Numbered from the stretch's first letter, positions 1-8,810 are shown. The stretch is 64,000 nt of DNA from Streptomyces paludis (GCF_003344965.1 NZ_CP031194.1:5270001-5334000), one strand, 5' to 3'. A program made the numbers and translations. Notes: generated by a model not told the origin, from the letters alone.

Positions 1-1583
1 CCGACCTGGACACCGTCCCCAGCACCAAGGGCACCTCCACCACCTGCGGCAACATCTCGCCGTACGGTCTGATCGGTGACACGGACGTCCAGCTGGCGGC
101 GAAGGGCGTCGACCCGGACGGCGGCAAGGTCAACGTCAAGTTCAACCTCTGGGCGACCGGCCACCACCCCAACGACGAGCCGAACGGCAAGCTGATCGTC
201 AACACGACGGTCTCCGTCACCTCGGGCACCGTCGCCAGGGTCACCATCCCCAAGGCGACGCTGAAGACGTATGTCCCCGACGCGGACGGCTACTTCTCCT
301 GGCGCGCCCAGACCGACGACGGCACCCTGATCAGCGCCTGGTCCCCGCCCACGAGCGCGGCGGCCTGCCGGTTCCGCTACCTGCCCGACCGGCCGAGCAC
401 CCCGCCGACCGTCAGCTCCACGCAGTTCCCGAGCGGTGACGCGGGCTGGCCCGTCAACACCAGCCCGGTCCGTACGAAGGGCACCTTCACGGTCGGCCCC
501 GGCGCGGCGACCAACATCGCCTCGTACGAGTACTGGTCCACGCTCGACGCCACCGTCGTCACCCGCGCCCCCGCGGCCCTCAACGGCACGGTGTCCCTCG
601 AACTGACCCCGACCAAGGCCGGCGCGCACCAGCTGTACGTCCGCAGCGTCGACCAGGCGGGCAACCGCTCCGACATCCGTACGTACCTCTTCTACGCCAA
701 CGGCGCCAAGGTCTCCGACAAGCCCGGCGACCTCAACGGCGACGGCCACGCCGACCTGTGGGCCGTCGACTCCGCGGGCACCCTCCAGCGCTACTTCGGC
801 GACAGTACGGGCAAGGTCACCAAGGCGTCGGCCGCGGCCTCCGACACCGGCCGCTACAAGGACGCGAAGACCACCCGCCGCGGCGACTGGAACGACGACG
901 GCTACGAGGACCTGGTCATGATGGCGGCCGACCCGAACCTGGGCCGTGACCGCCTCTGGGTCCACCCGAACGACGGCACCGGCGCCGTGGTCCCCGCCGA
1001 CCAGCGTGAACTGCGCGTCTGGGACCGGGAGAACGACCACTGGCAGGGCGCCACCCAGATCCTCGCCATCGGTGATGTCGACGGACCGCTCGACCTCGAC
1101 GGCGACGGCGTGATCGGCCCCGACGACCGCCCCGGCTACCCGGACCTGCTGGTCAAGCAGGGCGACCTGCTGTGGCTGTACTTCGGCTCGGCGTCCGGCT
1201 ACCTCGACGAGATCTACCTCGACGACTACATCGAGCAGCCCCCGCTCCTCATCGGCAACGGCGGCTGGGCGGACTACGACCTGGCGGCCCCCGGCGACGC
1301 CAACGGCAACGGCCATGTGGACCTCATCGCCCGCAAGAAGAGCACCGGTGAGGTGTTCCTCTACATCGGCATCGGCCCGCACGGCGAGGGCCTGGGCTCC
1401 GATTCCGGCCGCACCCGCCTCTCCACCGGCTGGACCCCCACCGCCCGCCCCCTCCTGACCGCCGTGCCCGACATCATCGGCACGGGCAAGTCGGGCGTCT
1501 GGTCCACCGGCGCCACCGGTGACCTGTTCGTCGGCGAAACCAACGCGGGCCCCAACCTGGCGGGCTTCCGCTCCCTGAACTGA
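1..1583 (+). CDS. Secreted FG-GAP/VCBS-repeat protein, 3' part
   Basis: The frame is open from base 3 to the TGA at 1581-1583; the start lies outside the window. The visible part is about 526 residues. The first half is rich in Thr, Ser and Asp and reads like extracellular beta-sandwich domains (for example SVDQAGNRSD near the middle). The second half carries calcium-binding FG-GAP-type repeats with the motifs DLNGDGHADLW, DWNDDGYEDLV and DANGNGHVDL, plus a longer DLDGDGVIGPDDRPGYPDLL loop. Repeats of this kind form a beta-propeller and occur at the C-terminus of large secreted Streptomyces proteins. The substrate or partner cannot be told because the N-terminus is missing. A strong hairpin follows the stop, and the next gene is convergent. 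Confidence 0.8.
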   Translation, partial: DLDTVPSTKGTSTTCGNISPYGLIGDTDVQLAAKGVDPDGGKVNVKFNLWATGHHPNDEPNGKLIVNTTVSVTSGTVARVTIPKATLKTYVPDADGYFSWRAQTDDGTLISAWSPPTSAAACRFRYLPDRPSTPPTVSSTQFPSGDAGWPVNTSPVRTKGTFTVGPGAATNIASYEYWSTLDATVVTRAPAALNGTVSLELTPTKAGAHQLYVRSVDQAGNRSDIRTYLFYANGAKVSDKPGDLNGDGHADLWAVDSAGTLQRYFGDSTGKVTKASAAASDTGRYKDAKTTRRGDWNDDGYEDLVMMAADPNLGRDRLWVHPNDGTGAVVPADQRELRVWDRENDHWQGATQILAIGDVDGPLDLDGDGVIGPDDRPGYPDLLVKQGDLLWLYFGSASGYLDEIYLDDYIEQPPLLIGNGGWADYDLAAPGDANGNGHVDLIARKKSTGEVFLYIGIGPHGEGLGSDSGRTRLSTGWTPTARPLLTAVPDIIGTGKSGVWSTGATGDLFVGETNAGPNLAGFRSLN

Positions 1584-1611
1584 CCCCGTCCCGCACGACG
1601 CACCGTATTCC

Positions 1612-1655
1612 CCGACCCGTGCCCCGGAGACAGCCGCCTCCGGGGCACGGGTCGG
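1612..1655. terminator. Bidirectional intrinsic-type terminator
   Basis: A perfect 18-bp stem (1612-1629 with 1638-1655) and 8-nt loop lie between two convergent genes. There is only a weak T tract, as is common in high-GC actinobacteria. Confidence 0.8.
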
Positions 1656-1671
1656 TCGTTAACCGGCCGCG

Positions 1672-2790
1672 TCAGAGCCAGCCGTTGCGCTTCAGCATGC
1701 GGTGGATGGTCAGGCAGATCGTGCCGATGGCCATCAGGACCAGCGGGTAGCCGTATTTCCACTCCAGCTCGGGCATGTAGTCGAAGTTCATGCCGTAGAC
1801 GCCGCACACCGCCGTCGGTACGGCGATGATGGCCGCCCAGGACGTGATCTTGCGCATGTCCTCGTTCTGGGCGACGGTCGCCTGGGCCAGATTGGCCTGG
1901 AGGATCGAGTTGAGGAGTTCGTCGAAGCCGATGACCTGCTCGTGGACCCGGGCGAGATGGTCGGCGACATCGCGGAAGTACTTCTGGATGTCCGGGTCGA
2001 TCAGCCGCATCGGGCGCTCGCTCAGGAGCTGCATCGGCCGCAGCAGCGGGGAGACCGCGCGCTTGAACTCCAGTACCTCGCGCTTGAGCTGGTAGATCCG
2101 GCCGGCGTCGGAGCCGCGCTTGCTGCCCTTCGCGGGCTCGGAGAAGACCGCGATCTCGACCTCGTCGATATCGTCCTGCACCGCTCCCGCCACCGCGATG
2201 TAGCCGTCCACCACATGGTCCGCGATGGAGTGCAGTACGGCCGAGGGGCCCTTGGCCAGCAGTTCGGAGTCGCCCTCCAGCCGGTGGCGGAGGTTGCGCA
2301 GCGAGCCCCGGCCGCCGTGCCGGACCGTGATGACGAAGTCCCGGCCGGTGAAGCACATCACCTCGCCGGTCTCGACGACCTCGCTGGTCGCGGTCAGCTC
2401 GGTGTGCTCGACGTAGTGGATGGTCTTGAAGACGGTGAACAGGGTGTCGTCGTACCGCTCCAGCTTGGGCCGCTGGTGGGCGTGGACGGCGTCCTCCACC
2501 GCCAGCGGGTGCAGCCCGAACTCGGCCGCGATCCCGGCGAATTCCTCCTCGGTCGGCTCGTGGAGGCCGATCCACGCGAAGCCGCCGCTCTCGCGCACCC
2601 GCAGCATCGCCTCGTGCGGGGTGACACAGGGGGCGCTCTCCAGGCGCCGCCCCTCGCGGTAGACGGCGCAGTCGACCACCGCGCTCGACGCGGAGGGGTC
2701 GCGGGTCGCGTCGTACGAGTCGTACTTGCTGGCACTGTTCTTGCGCAGGGACGGGCGTACCACTGCGCGCAGGTCACGGATCATCGACAT
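1672..2790 (-). CDS. corA: CorA-family magnesium/cobalt transporter
   Basis: The 372-residue protein fits the CorA family: a long soluble N-terminal domain, then two C-terminal membrane helices. The signature GMN tripeptide (about residues 333-335, context VYGMNFDYMPE) sits at the end of the first helix, where it forms the ion entrance. The protein ends with the usual short basic tail KRNGWL. CorA channels form homopentamers that admit Mg2+ across the plasma membrane. The ATG at 2788-2790 was chosen because AAGGAG lies 7 nt upstream; the open frame extends further but has no better start. The gene converges on the FG-GAP gene and is divergent from the Sufu gene. A possible leader hairpin is at 2882-2900. 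Confidence 0.92.
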   Translation of the reverse strand: MSMIRDLRAVVRPSLRKNSASKYDSYDATRDPSASSAVVDCAVYREGRRLESAPCVTPHEAMLRVRESGGFAWIGLHEPTEEEFAGIAAEFGLHPLAVEDAVHAHQRPKLERYDDTLFTVFKTIHYVEHTELTATSEVVETGEVMCFTGRDFVITVRHGGRGSLRNLRHRLEGDSELLAKGPSAVLHSIADHVVDGYIAVAGAVQDDIDEVEIAVFSEPAKGSKRGSDAGRIYQLKREVLEFKRAVSPLLRPMQLLSERPMRLIDPDIQKYFRDVADHLARVHEQVIGFDELLNSILQANLAQATVAQNEDMRKITSWAAIIAVPTAVCGVYGMNFDYMPELEWKYGYPLVLMAIGTICLTIHRMLKRNGWL

Positions 2791-2881
2791 GGCGGGCTCC
2801 TTCACGGAGAGGCCGTCGGCGGGGGCGTGGCACAGCCCGGAATGGGGACGTGAGGCGTGGGTACGTCCGCAAAGCGGGCGG

Positions 2882-2900
2882 CACCGCGGGGGCCGCGGTG
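2882..2900 (-). promoter_or_regulatory. Inverted repeat in the corA leader
   Basis: CACCGCGG and CCGCGGTG flank a 3-nt loop about 90 nt upstream of the corA start. It could be a leader hairpin or an operator. It does not resemble an M-box as far as I can see. Confidence 0.3.
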
Positions 2901-3222
2901 ACGGCTGTTCGCTACAGACAGGCAAAAACACCGGCGATTGCTGGAGAAGTGCTCTTCCGTCGTGCGAAGTACCGCATGCGCGTCAGCGTCGGACAGACAC
3001 GTCGGCGCCGGATCAGCGGCACATGGTGCGGGCGGAAGAGCGGCTGGTACTGGCCGGGTGACTTCGATCCACCGCAGCCCCACCTCCTCCGGCCGGTCCC
3101 CCGTGGGGGATGACGTGCTCCAGGACTGGAGAGCGACGCTTCAGCGTGCTGTCCCGGACAACGGCCAAGACTATCAGTCCGCACCGGGCCAATCCCTTTC
3201 CATGCCCCATTCTTGGCCGATC

Positions 3223-3228
3223 TATGCT
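3223..3228 (+). promoter_or_regulatory. -10 element, leaderless arrangement
   Basis: TATGCT ends 6 nt before the ATG at 3235, placing the expected transcription start on the start codon itself. The gene lacks a Shine-Dalgarno sequence, which agrees with a leaderless mRNA. Confidence 0.5.
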
Positions 3229-3234
3229 CCCCGG

Positions 3235-3831
3235 ATGGAAGAAATTCTCGCTCTCGTCGACGCCCGTCTCCGTACGGCCCTCGGGGAACCGGACGCCCGC
3301 GCCGCGGTGACCTTCCTGGGTACGGACCGTTTCGAGGTGCTGCGGTTCCGTGACTCCGAGGGCGGTACGGACGTGGTGCGCTATGTCACCCTCGGAATGT
3401 CGGGACAGCCCATGGCGGACCCGTCGGCCCTCCTCGCCGACCCGGTCAAGGGCCCCCGCGCCGAACTCGTCCTCTCCGTACGCGCCGGCCTCGCCGACAC
3501 CGACCAGGTGCTGCGCCCGCTGGCGGTGCTGGCGGCCTCGCCGCAGGTCGAGGGCGTCGTCGTGGCCCCGGGCGGCTCGCTCGACCTCGGGACGCCGCTC
3601 TGGCCGGGGGCGCCCTTCAGCTCCGTACTGGTGGGGGAGTCCGGCGGACTGGTGGCGGATCTGGAGCTGGACCCGCCGCTGGAGCCCGTACGGTTCCTGC
3701 CGCTGCTGCCGATGACGCCCAACGAGGCCGCGTGGAAGCGGGTCAGGGGCGCGCGGGAGCTGGAGGAGCGCTGGCTCGCCCACGGCACGGATCTGCGCGA
3801 TCCGCGGCGGCGCTCGGTCGCGCTCGACTGA
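3235..3831 (+). CDS. Suppressor-of-fused (Sufu) domain protein
   Basis: This 198-residue protein matches the bacterial Sufu-domain family common in Streptomyces. Features include an N-terminal helix, the block VTFLGTDRFEVLRF, the central VKGPRAELVLSVR strand and the conserved C-terminal LPLLPMTPNEAAWKR. The family's biochemical role in bacteria is unknown; some members are immunity or scaffold proteins, but nothing here says which. There is no signal peptide, so it is probably cytoplasmic. I chose the ATG at 3235 because a TATGCT hexamer sits 6 nt upstream, consistent with a leaderless transcript; an ATG at 3202 is in frame but would lie upstream of that transcription start. Confidence 0.8.
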   Translation: MEEILALVDARLRTALGEPDARAAVTFLGTDRFEVLRFRDSEGGTDVVRYVTLGMSGQPMADPSALLADPVKGPRAELVLSVRAGLADTDQVLRPLAVLAASPQVEGVVVAPGGSLDLGTPLWPGAPFSSVLVGESGGLVADLELDPPLEPVRFLPLLPMTPNEAAWKRVRGARELEERWLAHGTDLRDPRRRSVALD

Positions 3832-3980
3832 GCAGCCGCCAACGGTTTCCCGGCTGATCATCGGACCCCGTCGAGCGCACCTGATAGATGCCGTGCGCAT
3901 CCGCATCGCTCCGTGACCGGGCGGTCCTGCCTGGTGATCGTCCTTGACGGGGAGCGGGACGGAGAGGACCGTTGGGTGCT

Positions 3981-4619
3981 ATGAGGGGCGAACCCAATTG
4001 CCCGAAGTGCGGTGGCCGGCTCAGGGCGCCCGGTCTCTTCGCCGACTCCTGGCAGTGCGACGCGCACGGCATCGTCCATCCGCTGCAACCCGTGATACCA
4101 CCCAGCGTCGAAGCGCTCGAAGTCGTCGTGCACCGCGCCCGCGTCCCCGTCTGGATGCCCTGGCCGCTCCCGATCGGCTGGCTCTTCACCGGCGTGGCGT
4201 ACGCGGGCGACGAACGCAGCGGGGGCCGCGCCACCGCCGTCGCCTGCTCGGGCCCGGGACCGCTCGGCGGCGCCGGTGAGCTGCTGCTCGTCGCCGAGGA
4301 GCTGGGCGTCGGGCTCGGCGCGCGCTACGCGGGGATCGAAGGACCCGACCCCGGGTCCGCCATCCACGCCGACAAACCGCCGCAGACCAAACTCCTCGCG
4401 GCCGGCCGCCCCACCCCGCTCTGGCATGTCCCCGAGGCCCCGCAGGACCGCGCGGTCTTCGCGGGCGAGGCGCTCGGCCTCTGGCTCTGGGCGATCGTCT
4501 GGCCGGAGCAGTCCGGCATGCTCCTCTACGACGAACTCGTCCTGACCGATCTCCGCGAGGCGGGCCAGGGCACGGAGCTGCTGCCCTGCGGCGCCCTCTC
4601 GCCCCGGCTGCTGGACTGA
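3981..4619 (+). CDS. DUF6758 family protein with N-terminal zinc ribbon
   Basis: The 212-residue protein begins MRGEPNCPKCGGRL, a CxxC half-ribbon; Cys in SWQCDAHG may be a further metal ligand. The rest is an alpha/beta domain rich in Leu and Trp (GLWLWAIVWPEQSG) with no recognised catalytic motif. It matches a conserved actinobacterial family of unknown function (DUF6758). An in-frame TTG at 3972 is nearer the GGAGAGG at 3961-3967, so the true start could be 9 nt earlier. The gene precedes the PHP gene by 114 bp, with a small hairpin (4640-4659) and a possible -10 TATCCT (4671-4676) between them. Confidence 0.7.
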   Translation: MRGEPNCPKCGGRLRAPGLFADSWQCDAHGIVHPLQPVIPPSVEALEVVVHRARVPVWMPWPLPIGWLFTGVAYAGDERSGGRATAVACSGPGPLGGAGELLLVAEELGVGLGARYAGIEGPDPGSAIHADKPPQTKLLAAGRPTPLWHVPEAPQDRAVFAGEALGLWLWAIVWPEQSGMLLYDELVLTDLREAGQGTELLPCGALSPRLLD

Positions 4620-4733
4620 CCCGCGTACGGGGCGTATACGGGGCGGCGGATCCCGCCCCCGCGCGAACGTTATCCTTGAGCGTCCTCATCACCCGCGCCG
4701 AGCCCCTCGGCCCCGAGCCCCGGAGCCCGCGTC

Positions 4734-5612
4734 GTGCGCATCGACCTGCACACCCACTCCACGGCCTCGGACGGTACGGACACCCCCACCGAGCTGATCC
4801 GCAACGCCGTCGCCGCCGGGCTCGACGTGATCGCGCTGACCGACCACGACTCCACCCGCGGCCACGCCGAGGCGATCGCCGCGCTCGCGGATCTCGGGGA
4901 CACCGGCCGCCGGCTCACCTTCGTCCCCGGCGCCGAACTCTCCTGCCGGCTCGACGGGGTCGGACTGCATCTGCTCGCGTATCTCTTCGACGCCACCGAG
5001 CCCGAGTTCCTCGCCGCGCGCGAGCTGGTACGGGACGACCGCGTGCCGCGCGCGCGGGCGATGGTCGGCAAGCTCCAGGAGCTGGGCGTGCCCATCACCT
5101 GGGAGCGGGTGGCCCGGATCGCGGGCGACGCCTCCCTCGGCCGCCCGCACATCGCCACCGCCCTTGTCGAACTCGGCGTCGTCGAGACCGTCTCCGACGC
5201 CTTCGCCCCTCAGTGGCTCGCGGACGGCGGGCGCGCGTACGCCCCGAAGTACGAACTCGATCCGGTCGAGGCGATCCGGCTGGTCAAGGCCGCCGGGGGC
5301 GTCACCGTCCTCGCACATCCCCAGGCCGTCAAGCGCGGCCGGACCGTGCCCGAGTCCGCCCTCGCGAAGCTCGCCACCGCCGGACTCGACGGCATCGAGG
5401 TCGACCACATGGACCACGACGGCCCGACCCGCGCCCGGCTGCGCGGACTGGCCGCCGAACTCGGGCTGCTGACCACGGGCTCCAGCGACTACCACGGCAG
5501 TCGCAAGACCGTGGAACTGGGCGCGTTCACCACCGACCCCGAGATCTACGGGGAGATCACCCGGCGCTCCTCGGGCGCGTTCCCGGTGCCGGGCGCGGGC
5601 GGACACGCGTAA
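4734..5612 (+). CDS. PHP-domain phosphoesterase (RNase AM / YciV type)
   Basis: 292 residues beginning with the metal-binding motif IDLHTHS (D4, H6, H8), followed by TDHDS, GAELS, RPHIA, AHP and the terminal GSSDYHG motif. This is the complete set of His/Asp ligands for a trinuclear metal centre in PHP phosphoesterases. The length and order match the stand-alone PHP enzymes that hydrolyse 3',5'-nucleoside bisphosphates and trim short 5' RNA fragments; that specificity is inferred from family membership. The start is GTG at 4734. The gene lies upstream of the marC-like gene on the same strand, separated by a pyrimidine-rich 186-bp spacer. Confidence 0.85.
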   Translation: MRIDLHTHSTASDGTDTPTELIRNAVAAGLDVIALTDHDSTRGHAEAIAALADLGDTGRRLTFVPGAELSCRLDGVGLHLLAYLFDATEPEFLAARELVRDDRVPRARAMVGKLQELGVPITWERVARIAGDASLGRPHIATALVELGVVETVSDAFAPQWLADGGRAYAPKYELDPVEAIRLVKAAGGVTVLAHPQAVKRGRTVPESALAKLATAGLDGIEVDHMDHDGPTRARLRGLAAELGLLTTGSSDYHGSRKTVELGAFTTDPEIYGEITRRSSGAFPVPGAGGHA

Positions 5613-5798
5613 CAGCGCCCGAGCGCCCAGCGCGTCGGCGGTCCCGTAGCACCCGCGTTCCCCGCGGTCTCTGGGGTCCGCGCGGTCTCCGGACGTACCT
5701 CTTCCTTCCGCGGGCTGCTCTTTCTCCCGCCCGCTCTTTCTTCCCCCTTCCTTTTCGCACGCGATTTCTTTCGCTCTTCTCCCGCAAGGCCCATACCT

Positions 5799-6404
5799 GT
5801 GTTCGACTTTGCCGTTTTCGGATCCCTCTTCCTCACCCTTTTCGTCATCATGGACCCGCCCGGGATCACCCCCATCTTTCTCGCGCTCACCTCGGGCCGG
5901 CCCGTCAAGGTCCAGCGCGCCATGGCCTGGCAGGCGGTGGCGGTCGCCTTCGGGGTCATCGCCGTCTTCGGGCTGCTCGGCCAGCAGATCCTGGACTACC
6001 TGCATGTCTCCGTACCGGCCCTGATGATCGCCGGTGGCCTGCTCCTGCTGCTGATCGCGCTGGATCTGCTGACCGGCAAGACGGACGAGCCCCAGCAGAC
6101 CAAGGACGTCAATGTGGCCCTCGTCCCGCTGGGCATGCCCCTGCTGGCCGGGCCCGGCGCGATCGTCTCCGTCATCCTCGCCGTCCGGCACGCCGACGGT
6201 GTCTCGGGACAGCTCTCCGTCTGGGCGGCGATCCTGGCCATGCACCTCGTGCTCTGGCTGACCATGCGTTACTCGCTGGTGATCATCCGGGTGATCAAGG
6301 ACGGGGGCGTGGTGCTGGTGACCCGGCTCGCCGGGATGATGCTCTCGGCCATCGCCGTGCAGCAGATCATCAACGGGATCACCCAGGTCATCCGCGCGGG
6401 CTGA
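5799..6404 (+). CDS. MarC-family integral membrane protein
   Basis: 201 residues with six predicted membrane helices and the family hallmarks FVIMDPPGITPIFLALT near the N-terminus and PLLAGPGAI in the middle (about residues 108-116). MarC/NAAT proteins are inner-membrane proteins whose role is uncertain; a few homologues transport neutral amino acids. The start is GTG at 5799, with a modest AAGG 10 nt upstream. The spacer before it is unusually T/C rich for this genome. A perfect 14-bp terminator hairpin follows at 6420-6453. Confidence 0.85.
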   Translation: MFDFAVFGSLFLTLFVIMDPPGITPIFLALTSGRPVKVQRAMAWQAVAVAFGVIAVFGLLGQQILDYLHVSVPALMIAGGLLLLLIALDLLTGKTDEPQQTKDVNVALVPLGMPLLAGPGAIVSVILAVRHADGVSGQLSVWAAILAMHLVLWLTMRYSLVIIRVIKDGGVVLVTRLAGMMLSAIAVQQIINGITQVIRAG

Positions 6405-6419
6405 CGCGGGAAACAGGCA

Positions 6420-6453
6420 GCGCCCCCGTACGGGGAAATCCGTACGGGGGCGC
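6420..6453. terminator. Bidirectional terminator
   Basis: A perfect 14-bp stem (6420-6433 with 6440-6453) with a 6-nt loop, followed by TTCGT. It lies between the marC-like gene and the convergent 50-residue gene. Confidence 0.8.
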
Positions 6454-6526
6454 TTCGTCAGTCGTCTGCGAGTGTGGGGTACGTCGGAGTGTGGGGTACG
6501 TCGGTACGAGTACGGTGAGTACGGTG

Positions 6527-6679
6527 TTACGAGGCCGGGGATTCGGCCGGTCGGATATAGATGCGCTGGCCCATCGCGGCGGCCTGCTGCACGATCCGGT
6601 TGACGGAGGCGGCGTCCACGACGGTGCTGTCCACGGCTGATCCGTCGACGTCGTCGAGGCGCATGATTTCGAAGCGCAA
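6527..6679 (-). CDS. Small conserved 50-residue protein
   Basis: A short gene easily missed by length cut-offs. It reads from TTG at 6679 (preceded by AAGGGAG with ideal spacing) to TAA at 6527-6529 and gives a 50-residue protein. Segments visible are FEIMRLDDVDGSAVDS, TVVDAASVNRIVQQAAAMGQ and RIYIRPAESPAS. The composition is protein-like, with an amphipathic helix and no low complexity. I recall similar short conserved hypotheticals in other Streptomyces but no function. The gene is divergent from the NYN nuclease gene. Its leader contains the palindrome GCAACGGGTTGC and a repeated GTTCTCCAGCAG. Confidence 0.65.
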   Translation of the reverse strand: MRFEIMRLDDVDGSAVDSTVVDAASVNRIVQQAAAMGQRIYIRPAESPAS

Positions 6680-6884
6680 GGCTTCTCCCTTCGTCTGATC
6701 CTCCTGCTGGAGAACTGCTGGAGAACTTGATGGACGGGTGACGGAGGATTCCGTCGTTGCCTACATAGGTGTGCAACGGGTTGCCCTCTGCAAACATTCC
6801 CTACGCTAAGGAAAAGTTTCGGATGGCTAACTACTGGCGGATCCGGGTGTGCGACGGGTGCCGTCCACGGAGAATGGGCGGCGT

Positions 6885-7820
6885 ATGAACGAGGCAGAGA
6901 TCCACCCACAGGACACCCCGGAGAACGTCCGGGACATCACCGAGATCGCCGCGCGGCTGGAGCGCACCAACGAGCTGCTCCAGCGCATGCTCGCCGAGGT
7001 CGCCAAGACCCCGTCCACACACGCCATCTTCGTCGACGCCGGTTACGTCTATGCTGCGGCCGGGTTGCTGGTAGCGGGCACCGAGGACCGGCGCTCCTTC
7101 GACCTGGACGCCGAAGGTCTGATCGAGGCGTTCATCGACAAGGCCCGGATCATCTTCGCGGACAGCAGACTTCTCCGCGTCTACTGGTACGACGGCGCCA
7201 GACGCCGGATCCACACCTCCGAGCAGCAGTCCATCGCCGAGCTGCCGGACGTCAAGGTCAGACTCGGCAATCTGAACGCCAACAACCAGCAGAAGGGCGT
7301 CGACTCCCTGATCCGCACGGATCTCGAATCGCTCGCCCGGCACCGCGCCATCAGCGACGCGGCGCTGGTGGGCGGCGACGAGGACCTGGTGTCGGCCGTC
7401 GAGGCCGCGCAGGGATACGGCGCCCGGGTGCACCTCTGGGGCATCGAGGCGGGCGAGGGGCGCAACCAGGCGGAGCCGCTGCTCTGGGAGGTCGACAGCC
7501 AGCGCACCTTCGACCTGGACTTCTGCAAGCCGTACGTCACCCGGCGCCCCGTCACCACGTACGAGCACGAGGGCGACCCGCCGCCCTCCCGCGACCAGGT
7601 CCGTTTCATCGGCGCGCAGATCGCCGCGACCTGGCTGGCGGAGCGGGGCCGCGAGGCCGTGGCGGAGCTGCTGCCAGGCCATCCGTATCTGCCGGGCCCG
7701 GTGGACCAGGATCTGCTGATCGAGGCGGAGAAGCTGCTCCAGCGGTCCCTACGGGGCCACGCGGTGCTGCGCCGGGCGCTGCGGGACGGCTTCTGGCAGC
7801 ACGTGCAGTCGCAGTTCTAG
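6885..7820 (+). CDS. NYN-domain (PIN-like) nuclease
   Basis: A 311-residue cytoplasmic protein. A short N-terminal coiled-coil (ARLERTNELLQRMLAEVAK) leads into an NYN domain with the acidic motifs IFVDAGYVY, KGVDSLIRTDL and VGGDEDLVSAVE, which supply the metal-binding aspartates of this PIN-like RNase fold. The C-terminal ~80 residues (DQVRFIGAQIAATWLAERG onward) form a helical accessory domain found in actinobacterial homologues. Likely an RNA-processing or degrading enzyme; no target is indicated. The ATG at 6885 was chosen; a GTG 36 nt upstream is in frame. The GGAG element is somewhat distant. Confidence 0.8.
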   Translation: MNEAEIHPQDTPENVRDITEIAARLERTNELLQRMLAEVAKTPSTHAIFVDAGYVYAAAGLLVAGTEDRRSFDLDAEGLIEAFIDKARIIFADSRLLRVYWYDGARRRIHTSEQQSIAELPDVKVRLGNLNANNQQKGVDSLIRTDLESLARHRAISDAALVGGDEDLVSAVEAAQGYGARVHLWGIEAGEGRNQAEPLLWEVDSQRTFDLDFCKPYVTRRPVTTYEHEGDPPPSRDQVRFIGAQIAATWLAERGREAVAELLPGHPYLPGPVDQDLLIEAEKLLQRSLRGHAVLRRALRDGFWQHVQSQF

Positions 7821-7828
7821 CGGCGCGG

Positions 7829-7881
7829 GCGGCGGTCCCGTTCTCGCGCGGTGGTCCCGTTCCCGGGCGGTGGTCCCGTTC
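7829..7881. repeat. 19-bp tandem repeat, three copies
   Basis: GGTCCCGTTC recurs at 7834, 7853 and 7872 with a regular 19-bp period. The array fills the gap between convergent genes and abuts the hydrolase stop codon. Confidence 0.7.
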
Positions 7882-8741
7882 TAGAGCAGGTCGTCCCGGA
7901 ACGGGTCGTCCCAGAAATCCGTCAGCGCGGCGGCCGTCTCCTGCGGGCGGTCGGTGTTGGGGGAGTGCCGCGCCCCGGCGATCCGCGTCCGGCGCGCGCC
8001 GAGCCGCTCGGCCATCGCGTCGAACTGCTCCACCGGCCAGGTGTCGTCGTACTCCCCGGAAATCACATGCAGCGGCAGCCGCCGTACGGCGGCCAGCTCG
8101 GCGACCCGGTCGGGCTCCTGGCTCAGCTGCCGGCCGGTCACGACCAGCTGGGCCGGCCGGGTGCGCAGCCAGCGGGTGCGCAGCTCGTCGCCGTCGACGG
8201 GGGTCTCCTCCGGCGGGTCCATCGCGCGCATGGCCTCCCAGACCTGCTCCATGGTCATACCGCCCGAGAGCGCGTCGCGCAGCAGCGCCAGCCGCTCGCG
8301 CTGGGAGTGCGAGACCCGCGCGGGCCCCGAGGACATCAGTGTCAGCGTGGTGAACGGGCTCCGGTCGAGCAGGACGGCGGCGCGGGCGATCTGGCCGCCC
8401 AGCGAGTGCCCGAGGAGATGCACCGGGGTGTCGAGCGCCTCGGCCTGCGCGAGTACGTCGGCGGCCAACTCGCCCTGGGCGTAAGCCTCTTCGGTGTCCG
8501 GACCGGCTGTCTCGTACTGCCCGCGGCCGTCCACCGCGACGGCGCGGTAGCCCGCTTTCGCGAGGGGCTCCAGCAGCGCGATGAAGTCTTCCTTGCTCCC
8601 GGTGAACCCGGGCAGCAGCAGTACGGTCCCCAGCGGCTCACCGGCGGGCCGGCCGTCGAGGACGGCGAACCGCCCGCGCCGGGTCGCGAGGGTGTGCGCG
8701 GTGGCACAGGGGGGCGGGGTGAAGGTGGGCGGCCTGCTCAT
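7881..8741 (-). CDS. Alpha/beta hydrolase
   Basis: 286 residues with a canonical hydrolase fold: LLLPGFTGSKED as the oxyanion region, GHSLGGQ as nucleophile elbow (Ser113), ISGEYDDTW with the acid (Asp232 or 233) and GARHSPNTDRP with His259. The cap is short. Substrate unknown; the nearest description is a small-molecule esterase/hydrolase. No signal peptide. There is no Shine-Dalgarno; a TAGCCT hexamer on this strand (8748-8753) lies 6 nt before the ATG, so the mRNA is probably leaderless. It converges with the NYN gene and follows the RNA-helicase gene, from which it is separated by a terminator hairpin. Confidence 0.85.
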   Translation of the reverse strand: MSRPPTFTPPPCATAHTLATRRGRFAVLDGRPAGEPLGTVLLLPGFTGSKEDFIALLEPLAKAGYRAVAVDGRGQYETAGPDTEEAYAQGELAADVLAQAEALDTPVHLLGHSLGGQIARAAVLLDRSPFTTLTLMSSGPARVSHSQRERLALLRDALSGGMTMEQVWEAMRAMDPPEETPVDGDELRTRWLRTRPAQLVVTGRQLSQEPDRVAELAAVRRLPLHVISGEYDDTWPVEQFDAMAERLGARRTRIAGARHSPNTDRPQETAAALTDFWDDPFRDDLL

Positions 8742-8747
8742 GCGACG

Positions 8748-8753
8748 AGGCTA
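8748..8753 (-). promoter_or_regulatory. -10 element, leaderless arrangement
   Basis: TAGCCT on the minus strand ends 6 nt before the ATG at 8741; there is no ribosome-binding site. Confidence 0.5.
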
Positions 8754-8810
8754 ACCGCGCCCTCGGGGGCCGTGCGCCCGGGGCCGTGTCCGGGCCGTCC
8801 GTACGAACGC

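Larger units (their letters stand above)
2791..3234. other. Intergenic region between divergent genes
   Basis: 444 bp between corA and the Sufu-domain gene. It contains an 8-bp hairpin at 2882-2900 in the corA leader, a short inverted repeat around 3100-3115, and the candidate -10 of the downstream gene at 3223-3228. I see no convincing coding sequence; overlapping open frames here have no ribosome-binding site. Confidence 0.5.

Noticed and set aside
1702..2853. A 383-codon plus-strand open frame opposite corA
   Set aside because: It is the high-GC shadow of corA; the product is Asp/Arg/Val-rich without domains. The same applies to the long frames opposite adnA, adnB, uvrD2 and the TerD gene.
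2791..3234. Magnesium riboswitch (M-box) in the corA leader
   Set aside because: Only a simple hairpin is visible; I could not match the conserved M-box core.
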